From Homoserinibacter gongjuensis (GTDB lineage: Bacteria; Actinomycetota; Actinomycetes; Actinomycetales; Microbacteriaceae), in contig NZ_BSVA01000001.1 in assembly GCF_030161875.1 (NCBI RefSeq), forward strand, positions 2,976,001-3,040,000: a stretch of 64,000 nucleotides of DNA, in the 5' to 3' direction. A program made the translations under genes and the position numbers. The notes beneath the pieces are model-generated. The model was not told the DNA's origin. It saw nothing but the letters and a program-made list of their open reading frames with translations, and made no database searches. This document shows, one piece after another, positions 23,101 through 42,732 of this stretch. Numbering within the stretch: the stretch's first letter is position 1; each line of letters starts with the position of its first letter.

Positions 23101-24116
23101 TCACGAATATAGTTCGGGCGCCACGTCGAGCGCGTAGATCGGCACGCCCGCGCCCCACACCGCGTGCGCCGCGGCGCGGATGCGGTTGATCGGCGAACCG
23201 GGTGTCTCGAGCCGGAGCGCGGAGCCGCGGTGCAGCACGACGGCATCGCCGACCCGCACGCGGCGGTCACCGCGCGCATCCGTCTCGTCGACCAGCTGCG
23301 GATAGGGCTCGGCGAGCCCGCGGAGGTCGGCGAGCACGAAGTCGGGGCGCGAGTCGGCGGCCGCCGCCAGCAGCTGCTTCGGGCCGTCGATTCCTGTGAG
23401 CACGAGCACGGACGGCATGCCGGCGCGCCGCGCCCCAGGATGTCGGTGTCGAGGCGATCGCCGATGAACAGCGGATGCTGCGCACCGAAGCGCGCGGTCG
23501 CCACGTCGAAGAGCGCGCGCTCGGGCTTGCCTGCCACGACCGGCAGGCGCCCGACGGCGGTGTGCACGGCCGAGACGAGGGTGCCGTTGCCGGGGGCGGT
23601 GCCGCGGGCCTGCGGGATCGTCCAGTCGGTGTTGGTCGCGACCCACGGGATGCCGGCCTCGCCACCCTTGAGCGCGAAGGCGGCCTCCGCGAGATCCGTC
23701 CAGGCGACCTCGGGGGCGAACCCCTGCACGACCGCTGCCGGCGATTCATCCGCCGAGCGGGTGACGCGGAACCCGGCGCCCGCGACCGCCTCGATGAGCC
23801 CGGCGCCCCCGACCACGAGCACGGTCGCCCCCTCCGGCACGAGGTCGCGCAACAGCACGACCGCAGCCTGAGGCGACGAGACGACGTCGTCGGGGTCGGC
23901 CGCGAGACCGAGTTCGCGCAGCTGGGCGGCGACCGCCTCCGAGGTGCGCGACGCGTTGTTGGTGAGGTAGCCGAGCCGGCGACCGGATGCGGCGGCGGCG
24001 TTCAACGCCTCCACGGCGTGCGGGATGGCGGCGTGGCTCGCGTAGACGACGCCGTCGAGATCGGCGAGTACGACGTCGACACCATCGAGCGGGGCCGCGC
24101 CGACGGCGCCGCTCAC
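23101..24116 (-). CDS. HAD-superfamily IIA hydrolase, NagD-like (one apparent frameshift)
   Basis: The nucleophile motif DVVLADLDGVVY is at about residues 13-24, motif II TNNASR at about 52-57, the conserved Lys in GKPERALFDVA, and motif III IGDRLDTDILGA. The frame breaks at the C run 23433-23436 immediately after DTDILG; one added base gives RRAGMPSVLVLTGID and about 338 residues. The C-terminal 70 residues (GDAVVLHRGSALRLET) are an extension beyond the core. It dephosphorylates a small phosphate ester; the substrate is not known. The start overlaps the TPR gene stop. Confidence 0.85.
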
Positions 24117-25315
24117 GCCTCGGTGCCTTCGGCTGCGCTCGAAGGCGGGTCAGCGGGATCCGCGGCCGGTTCGTCGGCGGGCTCGGCCACAGCTTCTTCG
24201 ACGGGCTCGTCGAGAATCTCCTCGATCACCTCGACGGTGTCCTGACCGTCGGGAACCGCCGCTTCGTCGAGCGCCGCCGAGGCACGCTCCGACCGCTCCC
24301 ACCATTCCTCGGCCTCGGCCGTGCGGCCGAGTTCGTCGAGCACCGTGGCGTAGGCATCGAACAGCGCCGGGCTGTAGGAGAAGGCGACCTCCGGGTCCAG
24401 TTGCGGAATCTCGAGCTCGGTGAGCGCGAGCTCCGGCTGCCCCAGGTCGAGGCGCGCACCCGACATGGCAATCGCAAGCGAAGCCTGCACGGCGGGGTCG
24501 AGGGTGGCCCGATCCACAGAACGGCCCAGCTCGAGCGCCTGCTGGGGTCGGCCGACGCCTCGCTCGGAATCGACCATGAGCGGCAGCTGATCGTCGCGAC
24601 CGGTGATGCGCCGGTAGGTGCGCAGCTCGCGGAGGGCGAGCGCGAAGTCACCCGTCGCGTACGCCGTGATCGCCGTGGTCTCACGCACGACGCCGATTCG
24701 ACCCGCGCGGCGCGCGGCGGCGAGAGCGTGACGGTGCGCGAGGGCCGCGTCGGTGTCGATGAGCCGCCCCGCCATCACGAGATGACGCGCGACCCAGTCG
24801 GCGTTGTCTTTACTGAGCGTCTTCAACTCGATGCGTGCGGCGCGATCGAGTTGATTCGCGGCGACGTCGTCGGGGATGACGGGGTCGTCGTGCCGCGGAC
24901 GCGCGTCGTCGTCGCGGGGTCGATCGGTGCGCGGCGGCCGAGGGCCGCCAGCACGCGCTCCCGGCTTCGCGTCGTCGCGCTTCTTCCACGCCGGCTTCCC
25001 GGCCGCGTCGTCGCGCTTCTTCCACTGGGGCTTACCCGGCGCGTCGCCGTCACGCTTCCACGCGGGCTTCCCGGCCTCGTCATCACGCTTCTTCCACGCG
25101 GGCTTACCCGGCGCATCGCCGTCACGCTTCTTCCACGCGGGCTTGCCGCCGTCGGACCGAGCCGATCCGGGCTTGCCGTTGACACCGCCGGATCGCGGCT
25201 TGCCGCCGCGGGCCTGACCGGAAGACGGCCTCCGAGAGTCACGCGAGGCTCCGCGGTCGCCGCGTGCTCCGTCGCCACCACGCTCGTCGCGCGGCCGCTT
25301 GTCATCCTCAGCCAT
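24113..25315 (-). CDS. TPR-like protein with basic WKKRD tandem repeats
   Basis: About 400 residues. The N-terminal 115 residues are highly charged (Arg/Lys/Asp/Gly) and contain five tandem copies of a unit based on GKPAWKKRD(D/G). From about 150 on, helical repeats resemble tetratricopeptides (ALAHRHALAAARRAGRIGVV; ALRELRTYRRI; ALFDAYATVLDELGRTAEAEEWW). The tail is acidic and Ala/Pro/Glu-rich. The start ATG at 25315 is the first with sensible spacing after the rrn terminator. Its place before the HAD gene matches the actinobacterial TPR protein there (Rv1691 position). A scaffold or nucleic-acid-binding role is plausible but unproven. Confidence 0.75.
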   Translation of the reverse strand: MAEDDKRPRDERGGDGARGDRGASRDSRRPSSGQARGGKPRSGGVNGKPGSARSDGGKPAWKKRDGDAPGKPAWKKRDDEAGKPAWKRDGDAPGKPQWKKRDDAAGKPAWKKRDDAKPGARAGGPRPPRTDRPRDDDARPRHDDPVIPDDVAANQLDRAARIELKTLSKDNADWVARHLVMAGRLIDTDAALAHRHALAAARRAGRIGVVRETTAITAYATGDFALALRELRTYRRITGRDDQLPLMVDSERGVGRPQQALELGRSVDRATLDPAVQASLAIAMSGARLDLGQPELALTELEIPQLDPEVAFSYSPALFDAYATVLDELGRTAEAEEWWERSERASAALDEAAVPDGQDTVEVIEEILDEPVEEAVAEPADEPAADPADPPSSAAEGTEA

Positions 25316-25418
25316 CGTTCTCCCTGATCGGCTCATGCTACGGCCCGCCGGCGATCCGGCCGCCCTCTTCGCTCCGTCAGCATTGCAGCGCCTCGACGCC
25401 GCGGTGCTTAAACGACGA

Positions 25419-25445
25419 AGGCCCACCCGGTGTACGGGTGGGCCT
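25419..25445 (-). terminator. Terminator of the rRNA operon
   Basis: AGGCCCACCCG (25419-25429), loop of five, CGGGTGGGCCT (25435-25445): a perfect 11-bp stem about 12 bases beyond the 5S gene, followed in the transcript by a T-rich stretch. Confidence 0.85.
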
Positions 25446-25457
25446 CCTCGAAAGAAG

Positions 25458-25574
25458 TCCGGCGGTGTCCTACTCTCCCACGAGGTCACCCTCGCAGTAC
25501 CATCGGCGCTGTAGGTCTTAGCTTCCGGGTTCGGAATGTAACCGGGCGTTTCCCCTACGCTATGGCCGCCGAAA
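25458..25574 (-). rRNA. rrf: 5S ribosomal RNA
   Basis: About 117 bases. Read on the minus strand it begins with a TCGGCGGCCATAGCG-type 5' end, contains CCGAACCCGGAAGCTAAG (the conserved loop B/C region) and ends GGACACCGCCGGA, which pairs with the 5' end. Ends are estimated to within a few bases. Confidence 0.95.
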
Positions 25575-25692
25575 CACTATTGATTTCTCAGTCAAAGTGC
25601 TTCGAACAGTGTTCGAAGCAGTTCCCGACCGTCAATCGGGAACTACAAAGTGGACGCAAGCAACACGATTCAAAGAACTCATGTGTTGTCAA
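25575..25692 (-). other. 23S-5S spacer with two hairpins
   Basis: 118 bases without a gene. It holds GCTTCGA/TCGAAGC arms at 25599-25619 and AGTTCCCGA (25620-25628) / TCGGGAACT (25636-25644), likely processing stems. A GCGTCCACTTTGTAGTTC stretch resembles the antiterminator-like box in the 16S-23S spacer. Confidence 0.6.
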
Positions 25693-30764
<5,072 letters not shown>

Positions 30765-30943
30765 AAGGTTTGGTAGCACGAGCGCGAACGCTCGGCAGAA
30801 CCGTTGCCGGCCATCCGGGGAAAACCGGACGACCAAGCGAGTTGATCTGACTGAAAGGATCGTCTACTGACAATCCGTCAATCCAAAGGAATCTCAGTCT
30901 GACCCGAAGGTCAAACGTCGAGGTTTTTGGCATTTGACATAGT

Positions 30944-30965
30944 GCACGCTGTTGAGTTCTCAAGG
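30944..30965 (-). promoter_or_regulatory. Antiterminator-like element in the rrn leader
   Basis: CCTTGAGAACTCAACAGCG on the minus strand, about 180 bases before 16S, matches the actinobacterial rrn leader boxes and recurs in the 16S-23S spacer. Confidence 0.65.
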
Positions 30966-31019
30966 ATCGGGCGCACCTGATGCTCGCCGTCTCCGGCTTG
31001 CCGTCAGGGCAACTTCTCC

Positions 31020-31047
31020 ATCCTAGCCCTCCCGTTCCGTCTGTCAA
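31020..31047 (-). promoter_or_regulatory. rRNA operon promoter
   Basis: On the minus strand TTGACA (31042-31047), a 16-base spacer, then TAGGAT (31020-31025). The -35 is a perfect consensus. It lies about 255 bases before 16S, leaving a leader that carries the antiterminator-like box. Confidence 0.8.
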
Positions 31048-31307
31048 ATCGACGCGCCGGGAGCCTGAGCTCCGGGCTACGATCGACGACCGCGGTCTCC
31101 GAGAGGAGGATTCCCATCCTAGACCATGTGGTCACACGGATGCTTGATCCGATTCAGATGGGGTTTGGTTCTCCGCTTGAGGGGGCGGGGCCGGTGGTTG
31201 ACTCAACCTTCTGGCCGCTTCGCTCTTCCCTTTGGGGCGAACAGGTAAGACATTACGTGGATTCGGCGGCACCGCCAAATTCCGGCCGCATCCCGGGCGT
31301 GTCGCGC
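31048..31307. other. Gap between rrn promoter and tyrS end
   Basis: About 260 bases with no credible gene. The only structure I see is the short palindrome GGTTGA-C-TCAACC (31196-31208), whose arms resemble the outer ends of the hairpin repeat family in this window, and a GGCGG/CCGCC mini-hairpin near 31265. Confidence 0.5.
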
Positions 31308-32617
31308 CTATTGCGGGGTCAGCACGACGCCGGCGAGGGTCTTCTTGCCCCGCCGGAGCACGGCGCGACCCCCGGCAAGAGCGGCACCTTCGAGCGTGGC
31401 GCCCTCGTCGTCGATCTTCACGTTGTTGAGGTAGACGCCCCCTGCGCCACGGCACGTCGCGCCTCGGAGAGGCTCGAGGTGAGCTCGGTGTCGACGAGCG
31501 CCTGCACGACGAGAGCGCTCGCCGGCAACTGCGCGTTGGGCAGCTCGGCCACCGCCGCCGCAAGTGTCGCGGCGTCGAGATTCGTCAGGTCGCCCTGCCC
31601 GAAGAGCGCCTGGGATGCGGCGATCACGGCATCGGTCGCCTGCGGCCCGTGCACGAGGGTCGTGACCTCGCGTGCGAGAGTGCGTTGCGCCTCTCGCCGG
31701 AACGGCTCCGCCCGCACCTGCTCGTCGAGCGCCTCGATCTCAGCCCGGGTCAGGAAGGTGAACACCTTCAGCCGGTCGATGACGTCGCCGTCGTCGGTGT
31801 TGAGCCAGAACTGGTAGAAGCGGTACGGGCTGCACATCTCGGCGTCGAGCCAGATCGCGTTGCCCTCGCTCTTGCCGAACTTGGTGCCGTCCGAGTTGGT
31901 GATGAGCGGTGTGCCGATCGCGTGCACACTCGTGCCCTCGACACGGTGGATGAGATCGGTGCCGCTCGTGAGATTGCCCCACTGGTCCGACCCGCCGGTC
32001 TGCAGCACGCATCCGTACGCCCGGTAGAGCTCGAGGAAGTCCATGCCCTGCAGGATCTGGTAGCTGAACTCGGTGTAGCTGATGCCCGCGTCGGAGTTGA
32101 GGCGCGCGGCGACGGCGTCCTTCTTGAGCATCGTGCCGACCCGGAAGTGCTTGCCGATCTCGCGGAGGAAGTCGATGGCGGAAAGCGGCGCGGTCCAGTC
32201 GAGGTTGTTGACCATGCGCGCGGCGTTATCACCCTCGAACGACAGGAACGGCTCGATCTGGCGCCGGAGGCGGTCGACCCATTCGGCGACCGTGTCGCGT
32301 TCGTTGAGCGTGCGCTCGGCGCTCGGACGCGGGTCGCCGATGAGCCCGGTGGAGCCCCCGACAAGGCCGAGCGGCCGATGCCCGGCGAGCTGTAGGCGAC
32401 GCAGCACGAGGATCTGCACGAGGTTGCCGAGGTGCAGGCTCGGCGCCGTCGGGTCGAAGCCGCAGTAGTACACGATCGGCGGTCCCGCGAGCAGCTTCTT
32501 GAGCTCGGCGGCGTCGGTCGACACGTGCACGAGCCCGCGCCAGTTCAGCTCCTCCCAGACATCGGGGAACGTGGGGTCGTTGCGCTGAGCGTTGAGGATC
32601 TCGGATGTTGCCGGCAC
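31308..32617 (-). CDS. tyrS: Tyrosyl-tRNA synthetase (one apparent frameshift)
   Basis: Charges tRNA-Tyr. The class I HIGH-type motif is PSLHLGNLV (about 60-68), KMSKS-type motif [11 protein letters not shown] (about 236-246), and [14 protein letters not shown] is the tyrosine-binding segment. The C-terminal S4 RNA-binding domain is split: the frame breaks at the C run 31438-31442 after ARRAVAQG, and one added base gives [16 protein letters not shown] to a TAG at 31308, about 436 residues. Confidence 0.95.
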
Positions 32618-32621
32618 CCGG

Positions 32622-35756
<3,135 letters not shown>

Positions 35757-35820
35757 GTTCTTCAGGTCTCCTCGTGTCATGTGCAGTCTAGAAGCGGGGT
35801 CGGGCCGATAAAGTGTGCGC

Positions 35821-36621
35821 ATGTCTGACGCCCCGCCGCCGTCCGTTCCGCCCACTCCCGACCCCGGTCAGCAGGCCACCCCGGCCGTGCCGCCCGTCGA
35901 GGGGAGTCCGGCCCCGCGATTCGGCGAGTTCGCCCCGGTCGAATCGGCGCAGGCGCCCGCCGCTGCCGCGCCCGGCCAGCCAGTCATGTATTCGGGCACC
36001 ACGACGCCCGGTGCACCCGCCGCGGGCTACGACGCCCCGAGCGCGCCCGCGCAGCAGAACCCCGGGTATCCGGCCGCCGGCTACCCGCAGGCACAGTCCG
36101 GCTATCCGCAGCAGCAGGGCTATCCGCAGCAACGGGGCTATCCGCAGCAGCCCGGCTACTCCCAGCCCGGCTACCCCCAGCAGGGCTACCCTCAGGCCGC
36201 GTACCCGCAGGTCGCCCCGGTCTACGGTCAGCCCGGGTTCGGCAGCACGCCCGCGCCCAAGCGGCGCACCTGGGATGTCGTGCTCACGATCATCCTGCTC
36301 GTGCTCGGCCTCGGCGGCACCCTGCTCGGTGTGCTCTACGGCATCATCTTCAGCTCGCCCGAACTGATCGACGACGCATTCCGCCAGCAGGGGCTCGGCG
36401 GCTTCGACGGTGAGGTCGGCGCCACGCCGCTCGTGCTCATCGTGAGTCATGTCGTGCTCTACCTCGTGGCCGCGGGCCTGTCGATCCTGCTGCTCGTGAA
36501 GAAGAAGATCGCGTTCTACATCCCGCTCATCGCGGGCGTCGTCGCGGCCGTCATCTTCTGGGCTGCACTCATCATGCTCATGCTGAGCGATCCGGACTTC
36601 GCCGCGACATACGGCCGCTGA
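35821..36621 (+). CDS. Pro/Tyr/Gln-rich membrane protein (DUF6264-like)
   Basis: 266 residues. The first 140 are low complexity, with repeated GYPQQ-type units between about 80 and 125, followed by a basic KRRTW and four hydrophobic segments ([66 protein letters not shown], first one possibly two). This layout is common for Microbacteriaceae DUF6264 proteins; the name is from memory. It interrupts the arg cluster on the opposite strand. Function unknown. Confidence 0.7.
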   Translation: MSDAPPPSVPPTPDPGQQATPAVPPVEGSPAPRFGEFAPVESAQAPAAAAPGQPVMYSGTTTPGAPAAGYDAPSAPAQQNPGYPAAGYPQAQSGYPQQQGYPQQRGYPQQPGYSQPGYPQQGYPQAAYPQVAPVYGQPGFGSTPAPKRRTWDVVLTIILLVLGLGGTLLGVLYGIIFSSPELIDDAFRQQGLGGFDGEVGATPLVLIVSHVVLYLVAAGLSILLLVKKKIAFYIPLIAGVVAAVIFWAALIMLMLSDPDFAATYGR

Positions 36622-36632
36622 GCAGCGCGCCG

Positions 36633-38754
<2,122 letters not shown>

Positions 38755-38758
<4 letters not shown>

Positions 38759-39664
38759 GCGGGCACCACCTCCGTGCCGATACCGGCATCCGTGAAGATC
38801 TCGAGCAGGATCGAGTGCGGTCGCCGGCCGTCGATGATGGCGGCCTTGGCCACTCCCCGTCGACGGCCTCGAGGCACGCCGTCATCTTGGGGATCATGCC
38901 CGACTCGAGGCTCGGCAGCAGCTCGGCGAGCTCGTCGCGGGTGATCTGCGAGACGAGCGAGTCGCGGTTCGGCCAGTCGCGGTAGAGGCCGGCGACGTCG
39001 GTGAGCACGACGAGCTTCTCGGCACCCAGCGCGACGGCGAGCGCCGCGGCGGCCGAGTCGGCGTTGACGTTGAGCGACTGCCCCGGCACATCGGCGTCGG
39101 GAGCGATCGAGGAGATGACGGGGATGCGCCCGGCTGCGATCGCGCCCAGCACGGCGGCGGGATCGACCGCGACGACGTCGCCCACGAGCCCGACATCGAC
39201 GCTCTCGCCGTCGATCACCACCGCGCGGCGACGCCCCGTGAACAGGCCCGCGTCCTCTCCGGAGATCGCCGAGGCGAGCGGACCGTGCTGATTGATGAGG
39301 GTCACGAGTTCGCGGCTCACCTGGCCCGTGAGCACCATCCGCACGACGTCCATCGCCTCAGGTGTCGTCACGCGGTAGCCGCCGCGGAACTCGCTCGGGA
39401 TGCCGAGTCGGTCGAGCATGGCCGAGATCTGCGGACCGCCGCCGTGCACGACGACGGGCTTCAGCCCCACCGTGCGCAGGTAGACCATGTCTTCGGCGAA
39501 GGCGCGCTGCAGCTCCTCATCCACCATCGCGTTGCCGCCGAACTTGACCACGACGATGCGGCCCGCGAACTGCCGCAGCCACGGGAGCGACTGGATGAGG
39601 GTGTCGGCCTTGACCGCCGCGTCGGCGGTGCGGGCGTCGGCGTCTTCGAGGGTGTCTGGTTCAT
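38755..39664 (-). CDS. argB: Acetylglutamate kinase (two apparent frameshifts)
   Basis: Phosphorylates N-acetylglutamate; the usual arginine feedback point. [27 protein letters not shown], and [29 protein letters not shown] are clear. The ATG at 39664 overlaps the argJ stop, but the frame must shift within the first codons (C3 run seen as GGG at 39650-39652) to reach [18 protein letters not shown]; a second break at 38855-38858 after LEAVDG restores VAKAAIIDG and a normal end. About 303 residues. Confidence 0.92.
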
Positions 39665-40810
39665 GAGGCGTATGCGCTGTTCTCGTGCACGTAGTCGTGC
39701 GTGAGGTCGTTGGTGAGGATCGTGGCGCTCGCGCCGCCCGCGTGCAGGTCGATGAGCACGTGCACGTCGCGGGGGCGCAGGTCGACCTCGGTGCGCGGCC
39801 GATCGGGGCCGCCCGCCGAGCACACCCGCACGCCGTTCATCGCGACGTCGACCTCGTAGGGGTCGAAGGTGGCATCCGTCGTGCCGATCGCCGCGAGCAC
39901 GCGGCCCCAGTTGGGGTCGTTGCCGAACACCGCGGCCTTGAACAGGTTGCTGCGGGCGACGGCACGGCCCACCGTCACGGCGTCGTCCTCCGACGCAGCG
40001 CCGACCACCTCGATCGCGATGTCATGGCTCGCGCCCTCGGCATCCGCCTGGAGCTGTCGCGCGAGATCGTGGCAGAGCTCGACGAGGGCGGCCGTGAACG
40101 CGGCCGGCTCGGGCTCGATACCGGATGCGCCGCTCGCGAGCAGCGTCACCTGGTCGTTGGTCGACATGCAGCCGTCGGAGTCGAGCCGGTCGAAGCTCAC
40201 GCGCGTCGCCGCCCGCAACGCCGCATCGAGCTCCGCGGGCAGCAGCACGGCATCCGTGGTGAGCACGACGAGCATCGTGGCGAGCCCCGGCGCGAGCATG
40301 CCCGCCCCTTGGCCATGCCGCCGATGGTCCAGCCGTCACGCCGCACGACGGCGGTCTTGGGCTTCGTATCGGTCGTCATGATGGCCTCGGCGGCGTGTGT
40401 GCCCCCGCGCTCGTCACGCGCCACCGCCGCCTCGTGCGCGCCCGCGACGAGCTTCTCGCGATCGAGCTGCTCGCCGATGAGCCCCGTCGAGCACACGAGC
40501 ACGTCGCCGGCCGAGATCTCGAGCGCCTCGGCGACAGCCTCGGCGGTGGCGTGCGTGGTCTGGAATCCTCCGACCCGGTGAAGCAGTTGGCTCCCCCGGA
40601 GTTGAGGATGATGGCGCTCACCGTGCCGTCGCTCATGACCTGCTGCGACCAGAGCACGGGGTTGGCCTTCGCGCGGTTGCTCGTGAAGACCGCGGCGGCA
40701 CTGCGCAGCGGTCCCTCGTTGACGACGAGCGCGAGGTCGCGCTTGCCGAAGCCTTTGAGACCGGCCGCGACGCCCGCCGCGGTGAATCCGGATGCGGCGG
40801 TGACGCTCAC
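39661..40810 (-). CDS. argJ: Bifunctional ornithine/glutamate N-acetyltransferase ArgJ (two apparent frameshifts)
   Basis: Transfers the acetyl group from acetylornithine to glutamate, recycling it. It opens [32 protein letters not shown], the self-cleavage site region [18 protein letters not shown] (nucleophile Thr) and the late [12 protein letters not shown] match. Frame breaks at 40567-40568 and 40305-40308 each need one base; about 383 residues result. The GTG start at 40810 overlaps the argC stop (GTGA). Confidence 0.93.
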
Positions 40811-41854
40811 GGGGCGACTCCGTTCACGGGAAGGCCCGCATGCTCGGGCAGGCCGAGTGCGAGGTTGGCGGACTGGATGGCGGCACCCGCGGTGCCCTTG
40901 ACGAGGTTGTCGATCGCCGAGACGACGACCACGCGTCCCGCGTTCTCGTCGACGGCGATCCCCATGAGCGCGGTGTTCGCGCCCGTCGTGTCGTTCGTGC
41001 GCGGGAAGTAGCCCTCGGGCAGCACTCGCACGAAGCGCTCGCCCGCGTAGGCGCCCTCCCAGGCCTCGCGCACATCCGCGACCGAGACACCGGGCGCGAG
41101 CCGCGCCGTCGAGGTCGCCAGGATGCCGCGCGACATCGGCACGAGCATGGGGGTGAACGAGATGCTGACGCCCTCGCCCCCGCTGCCCGCAGGTTCTGGA
41201 TGATCTCGGGCGTGTGCCGATGGATGCCGCCCACGGCATAGGCGGATGCCGAGCCCATGATCTCGCTCGCAAGCAGATCGGTGCGCAGCGACTTGCCCGC
41301 ACCCGAGGTGCCGACCGCGAGCACCGAGACGAGGTCGTGGGCCTCGATGACGCCCGAGGCGATACCGGGCGCGAGGCCGAGCGTGATGGCGGTGACGTTG
41401 CAGCCGGGCACGGCGATGCGCGTGGCGCCTGCGAGGTTCGCGCGCTGCTTGGCGGCTCCCCGTCGATCAGCAGTTCCGGCATCCCGTAGCTCCAGGCGCC
41501 GTGGTACTCGCCGCCGTAGAAAGCTGCCCAGGCGGCCTCGTCGGTGAGCCGGTGGTCGGCGCCGCAGTCGACCGCGAGCACGTCATCGGGAAGCTCGGCC
41601 GCGATCGCACCCGAGGCGCCGTGGGGCAGGGCGAAGAACACGACATCGGCATCGGCGAGCACGCGTGCCTCGGTGGGCTGCAGTTCGAGCTCGGCGTGAC
41701 TCACAAGATGCGGGTGGACGGCGCCGAGGCGCTGACCGGCGTTGCTGTGAGCGGTGACGACGCGCACGTCGAACTCGGGATGATTCGCGAGCAGCCGCAG
41801 CAGCTCGCCTCCCGCGTATCCGCTCGCGCCCGCGACGGCGACGGAGATGGGCAT
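40807..41854 (-). CDS. argC: N-acetyl-gamma-glutamyl-phosphate reductase (two apparent frameshifts)
   Basis: Reduces acetylglutamyl phosphate to the semialdehyde with [19 protein letters not shown] (about 9-22), the catalytic Cys in VPGCNVTAI, and the late FFPRT-type segment [14 protein letters not shown] are visible. Frame breaks at 41458-41461 (after ELLIDG) and 41177-41181 (after LRAAGAG) each need one base; about 349 residues. First gene of the argCJBDF operon; a leader ORF with an arginine run precedes it (41922-42005). Confidence 0.93.
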
Positions 41855-41892
41855 GGGTTCAACCTTATTGACTCGAGGGACGGGGCCGAGGC

Positions 41893-41940
41893 GGCGACGT
41901 CACGCGAGAGGCTGAGAGCGGTCAGCGCTGCGACGTCGCC
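41893..41940 (-). promoter_or_regulatory. Inverted repeat linking the arg leader ORF to the argC 5' region
   Basis: GGCGACGTC (41893-41901) and its reverse complement GACGTCGCC (41932-41940), loop 30 bases. One arm lies in the last codons of the leader ORF, just after its arginine run; the other lies between the leader stop and argC. The stem could be opened or formed by a ribosome paused on the Arg codons. Confidence 0.5.
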
Positions 41941-42005
41941 GAGATTCGGCGCACGCGGCGGACGCGACGGAGCATGGTGCTCTCGAAGGCGATCCGCTGA
42001 CCCAT
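41922..42005 (-). CDS. Arginine-rich leader peptide upstream of argC
   Basis: A 27-codon ORF (ATG at 42005, stop TGA at 41922-41924), ending 67 bases before argC. The peptide contains LRRVRRVRRI: six arginines within eight residues, all CGN codons, and nine in all. A -10-like TAATCT (42013-42018) stands only seven bases before the ATG, so the transcript would begin at or next to the start codon (leaderless). Together with the inverted repeat around its end, this looks like an arginine-sensing attenuator. Not proven; expression should be checked. Confidence 0.6.
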   Translation of the reverse strand: MGQRIAFESTMLRRVRRVRRISATSQR

Positions 42006-42012
42006 GGGCACG

Positions 42013-42018
42013 AGATTA
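42013..42018 (-). promoter_or_regulatory. -10 box for the arg leader transcript
   Basis: TAATCT on the minus strand, seven bases upstream of the leader ATG. No good -35 at 17 bases (CGGGAC), as is common for actinobacterial promoters. Confidence 0.45.
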
Positions 42019-42087
42019 GCAGAGTCATCCGACGCGTCCCGCGCGCTACAGTGAGCCCACCACGCCCCGACGGAGAGGAAGCACCTC

Positions 42088-42648
42088 ATGGCCCAGTACG
42101 ACGACCTCCTGGCTCAGATCCCCATCGGAGACATCGCGAAGCAGCTCGGCATCGACGAGGACGTCGCCGAGGACGCCGTCAAGCAGGTGCTCCCCGGTCT
42201 GGTGGGCGGCCTCAAGGCGAACGCGGATGAGGGCGGGCAGGCCTCGCTCGAGAGGGCCCTGCAGAAGCACCAGGGGGCGAAGCTGCGTGGCGTGTCGGAT
42301 GTCGACACGGCCGACGGCGAGAAGATCGTGAAGCACGTCTTCGGCGACAAGGAGGACGCGGTCGTCTCGACGCTCGCGGGCTCGTCGGCGAAGTCGGAGG
42401 TGACCGACGTCATCATCAAGAAGGTGCTGCCGATCGTCGCCCCCATCGTGCTCGCCTGGCTCGCGAACAAGTTCCTCGGCGGCTCGTCCGAGAGCTCCTC
42501 GAAGGGCTCCTCCGGCGGCGGCCTCGGCGACCTCCTGGGTGGACTGCTCGGCGGCGGCGGCTCCTCGAAGTCGTCGAACTCGGGCGGTCCCGACCTCGGC
42601 GATCTGCTCGGCGGACTCGGCGGATTGCTCGGCGGCGGCACGAAGTAG
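42088..42648 (+). CDS. DUF937 family protein
   Basis: 186 residues. LLAQIPIGDIAKQLGIDEDVAEDAVKQVLPGLVGGL and DVIIKKVLPIVAPIVLAWLANKFLG are typical DUF937 helices; the last 60 residues are a Gly/Ser/Leu linker with repeated GGLGDLLGGL units. GAGAGGAAG precedes the ATG. It is divergent from the argC leader. Function unknown; the family is often small and possibly secreted or envelope-associated. Confidence 0.8.
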   Translation: MAQYDDLLAQIPIGDIAKQLGIDEDVAEDAVKQVLPGLVGGLKANADEGGQASLERALQKHQGAKLRGVSDVDTADGEKIVKHVFGDKEDAVVSTLAGSSAKSEVTDVIIKKVLPIVAPIVLAWLANKFLGGSSESSSKGSSGGGLGDLLGGLLGGGGSSKSSNSGGPDLGDLLGGLGGLLGGGTK

Positions 42649-42689
42649 CGGCGCCCCGCCTCTTTGCTCGCGCAACGTCGCTCGGCAGC

Positions 42690-42716
42690 TTCGCCGACGT
42701 GCGCCATGTCGGCGAA
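42690..42716 (+). terminator. Hairpin after the DUF937 gene
   Basis: TTCGCCGAC (42690-42698), nine-base loop, GTCGGCGAA (42708-42716): a perfect nine-bp stem about 40 bases past the DUF937 stop. There is no T tract on either side, so termination is a guess. Confidence 0.45.
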
Positions 42717-42732
42717 ACGAGGACGCGCCCTC

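Noticed and set aside
25000..25150. Regular repeats that could suggest a CRISPR array
   Set aside because: They are in frame, encode GKPAWKKRD units, and have no unique spacers of constant length.
41855..42087. ArgR-type ARG box upstream of argC
   Set aside because: No palindrome with a TGCAT-like half-site pair was found between argC and the DUF937 gene.
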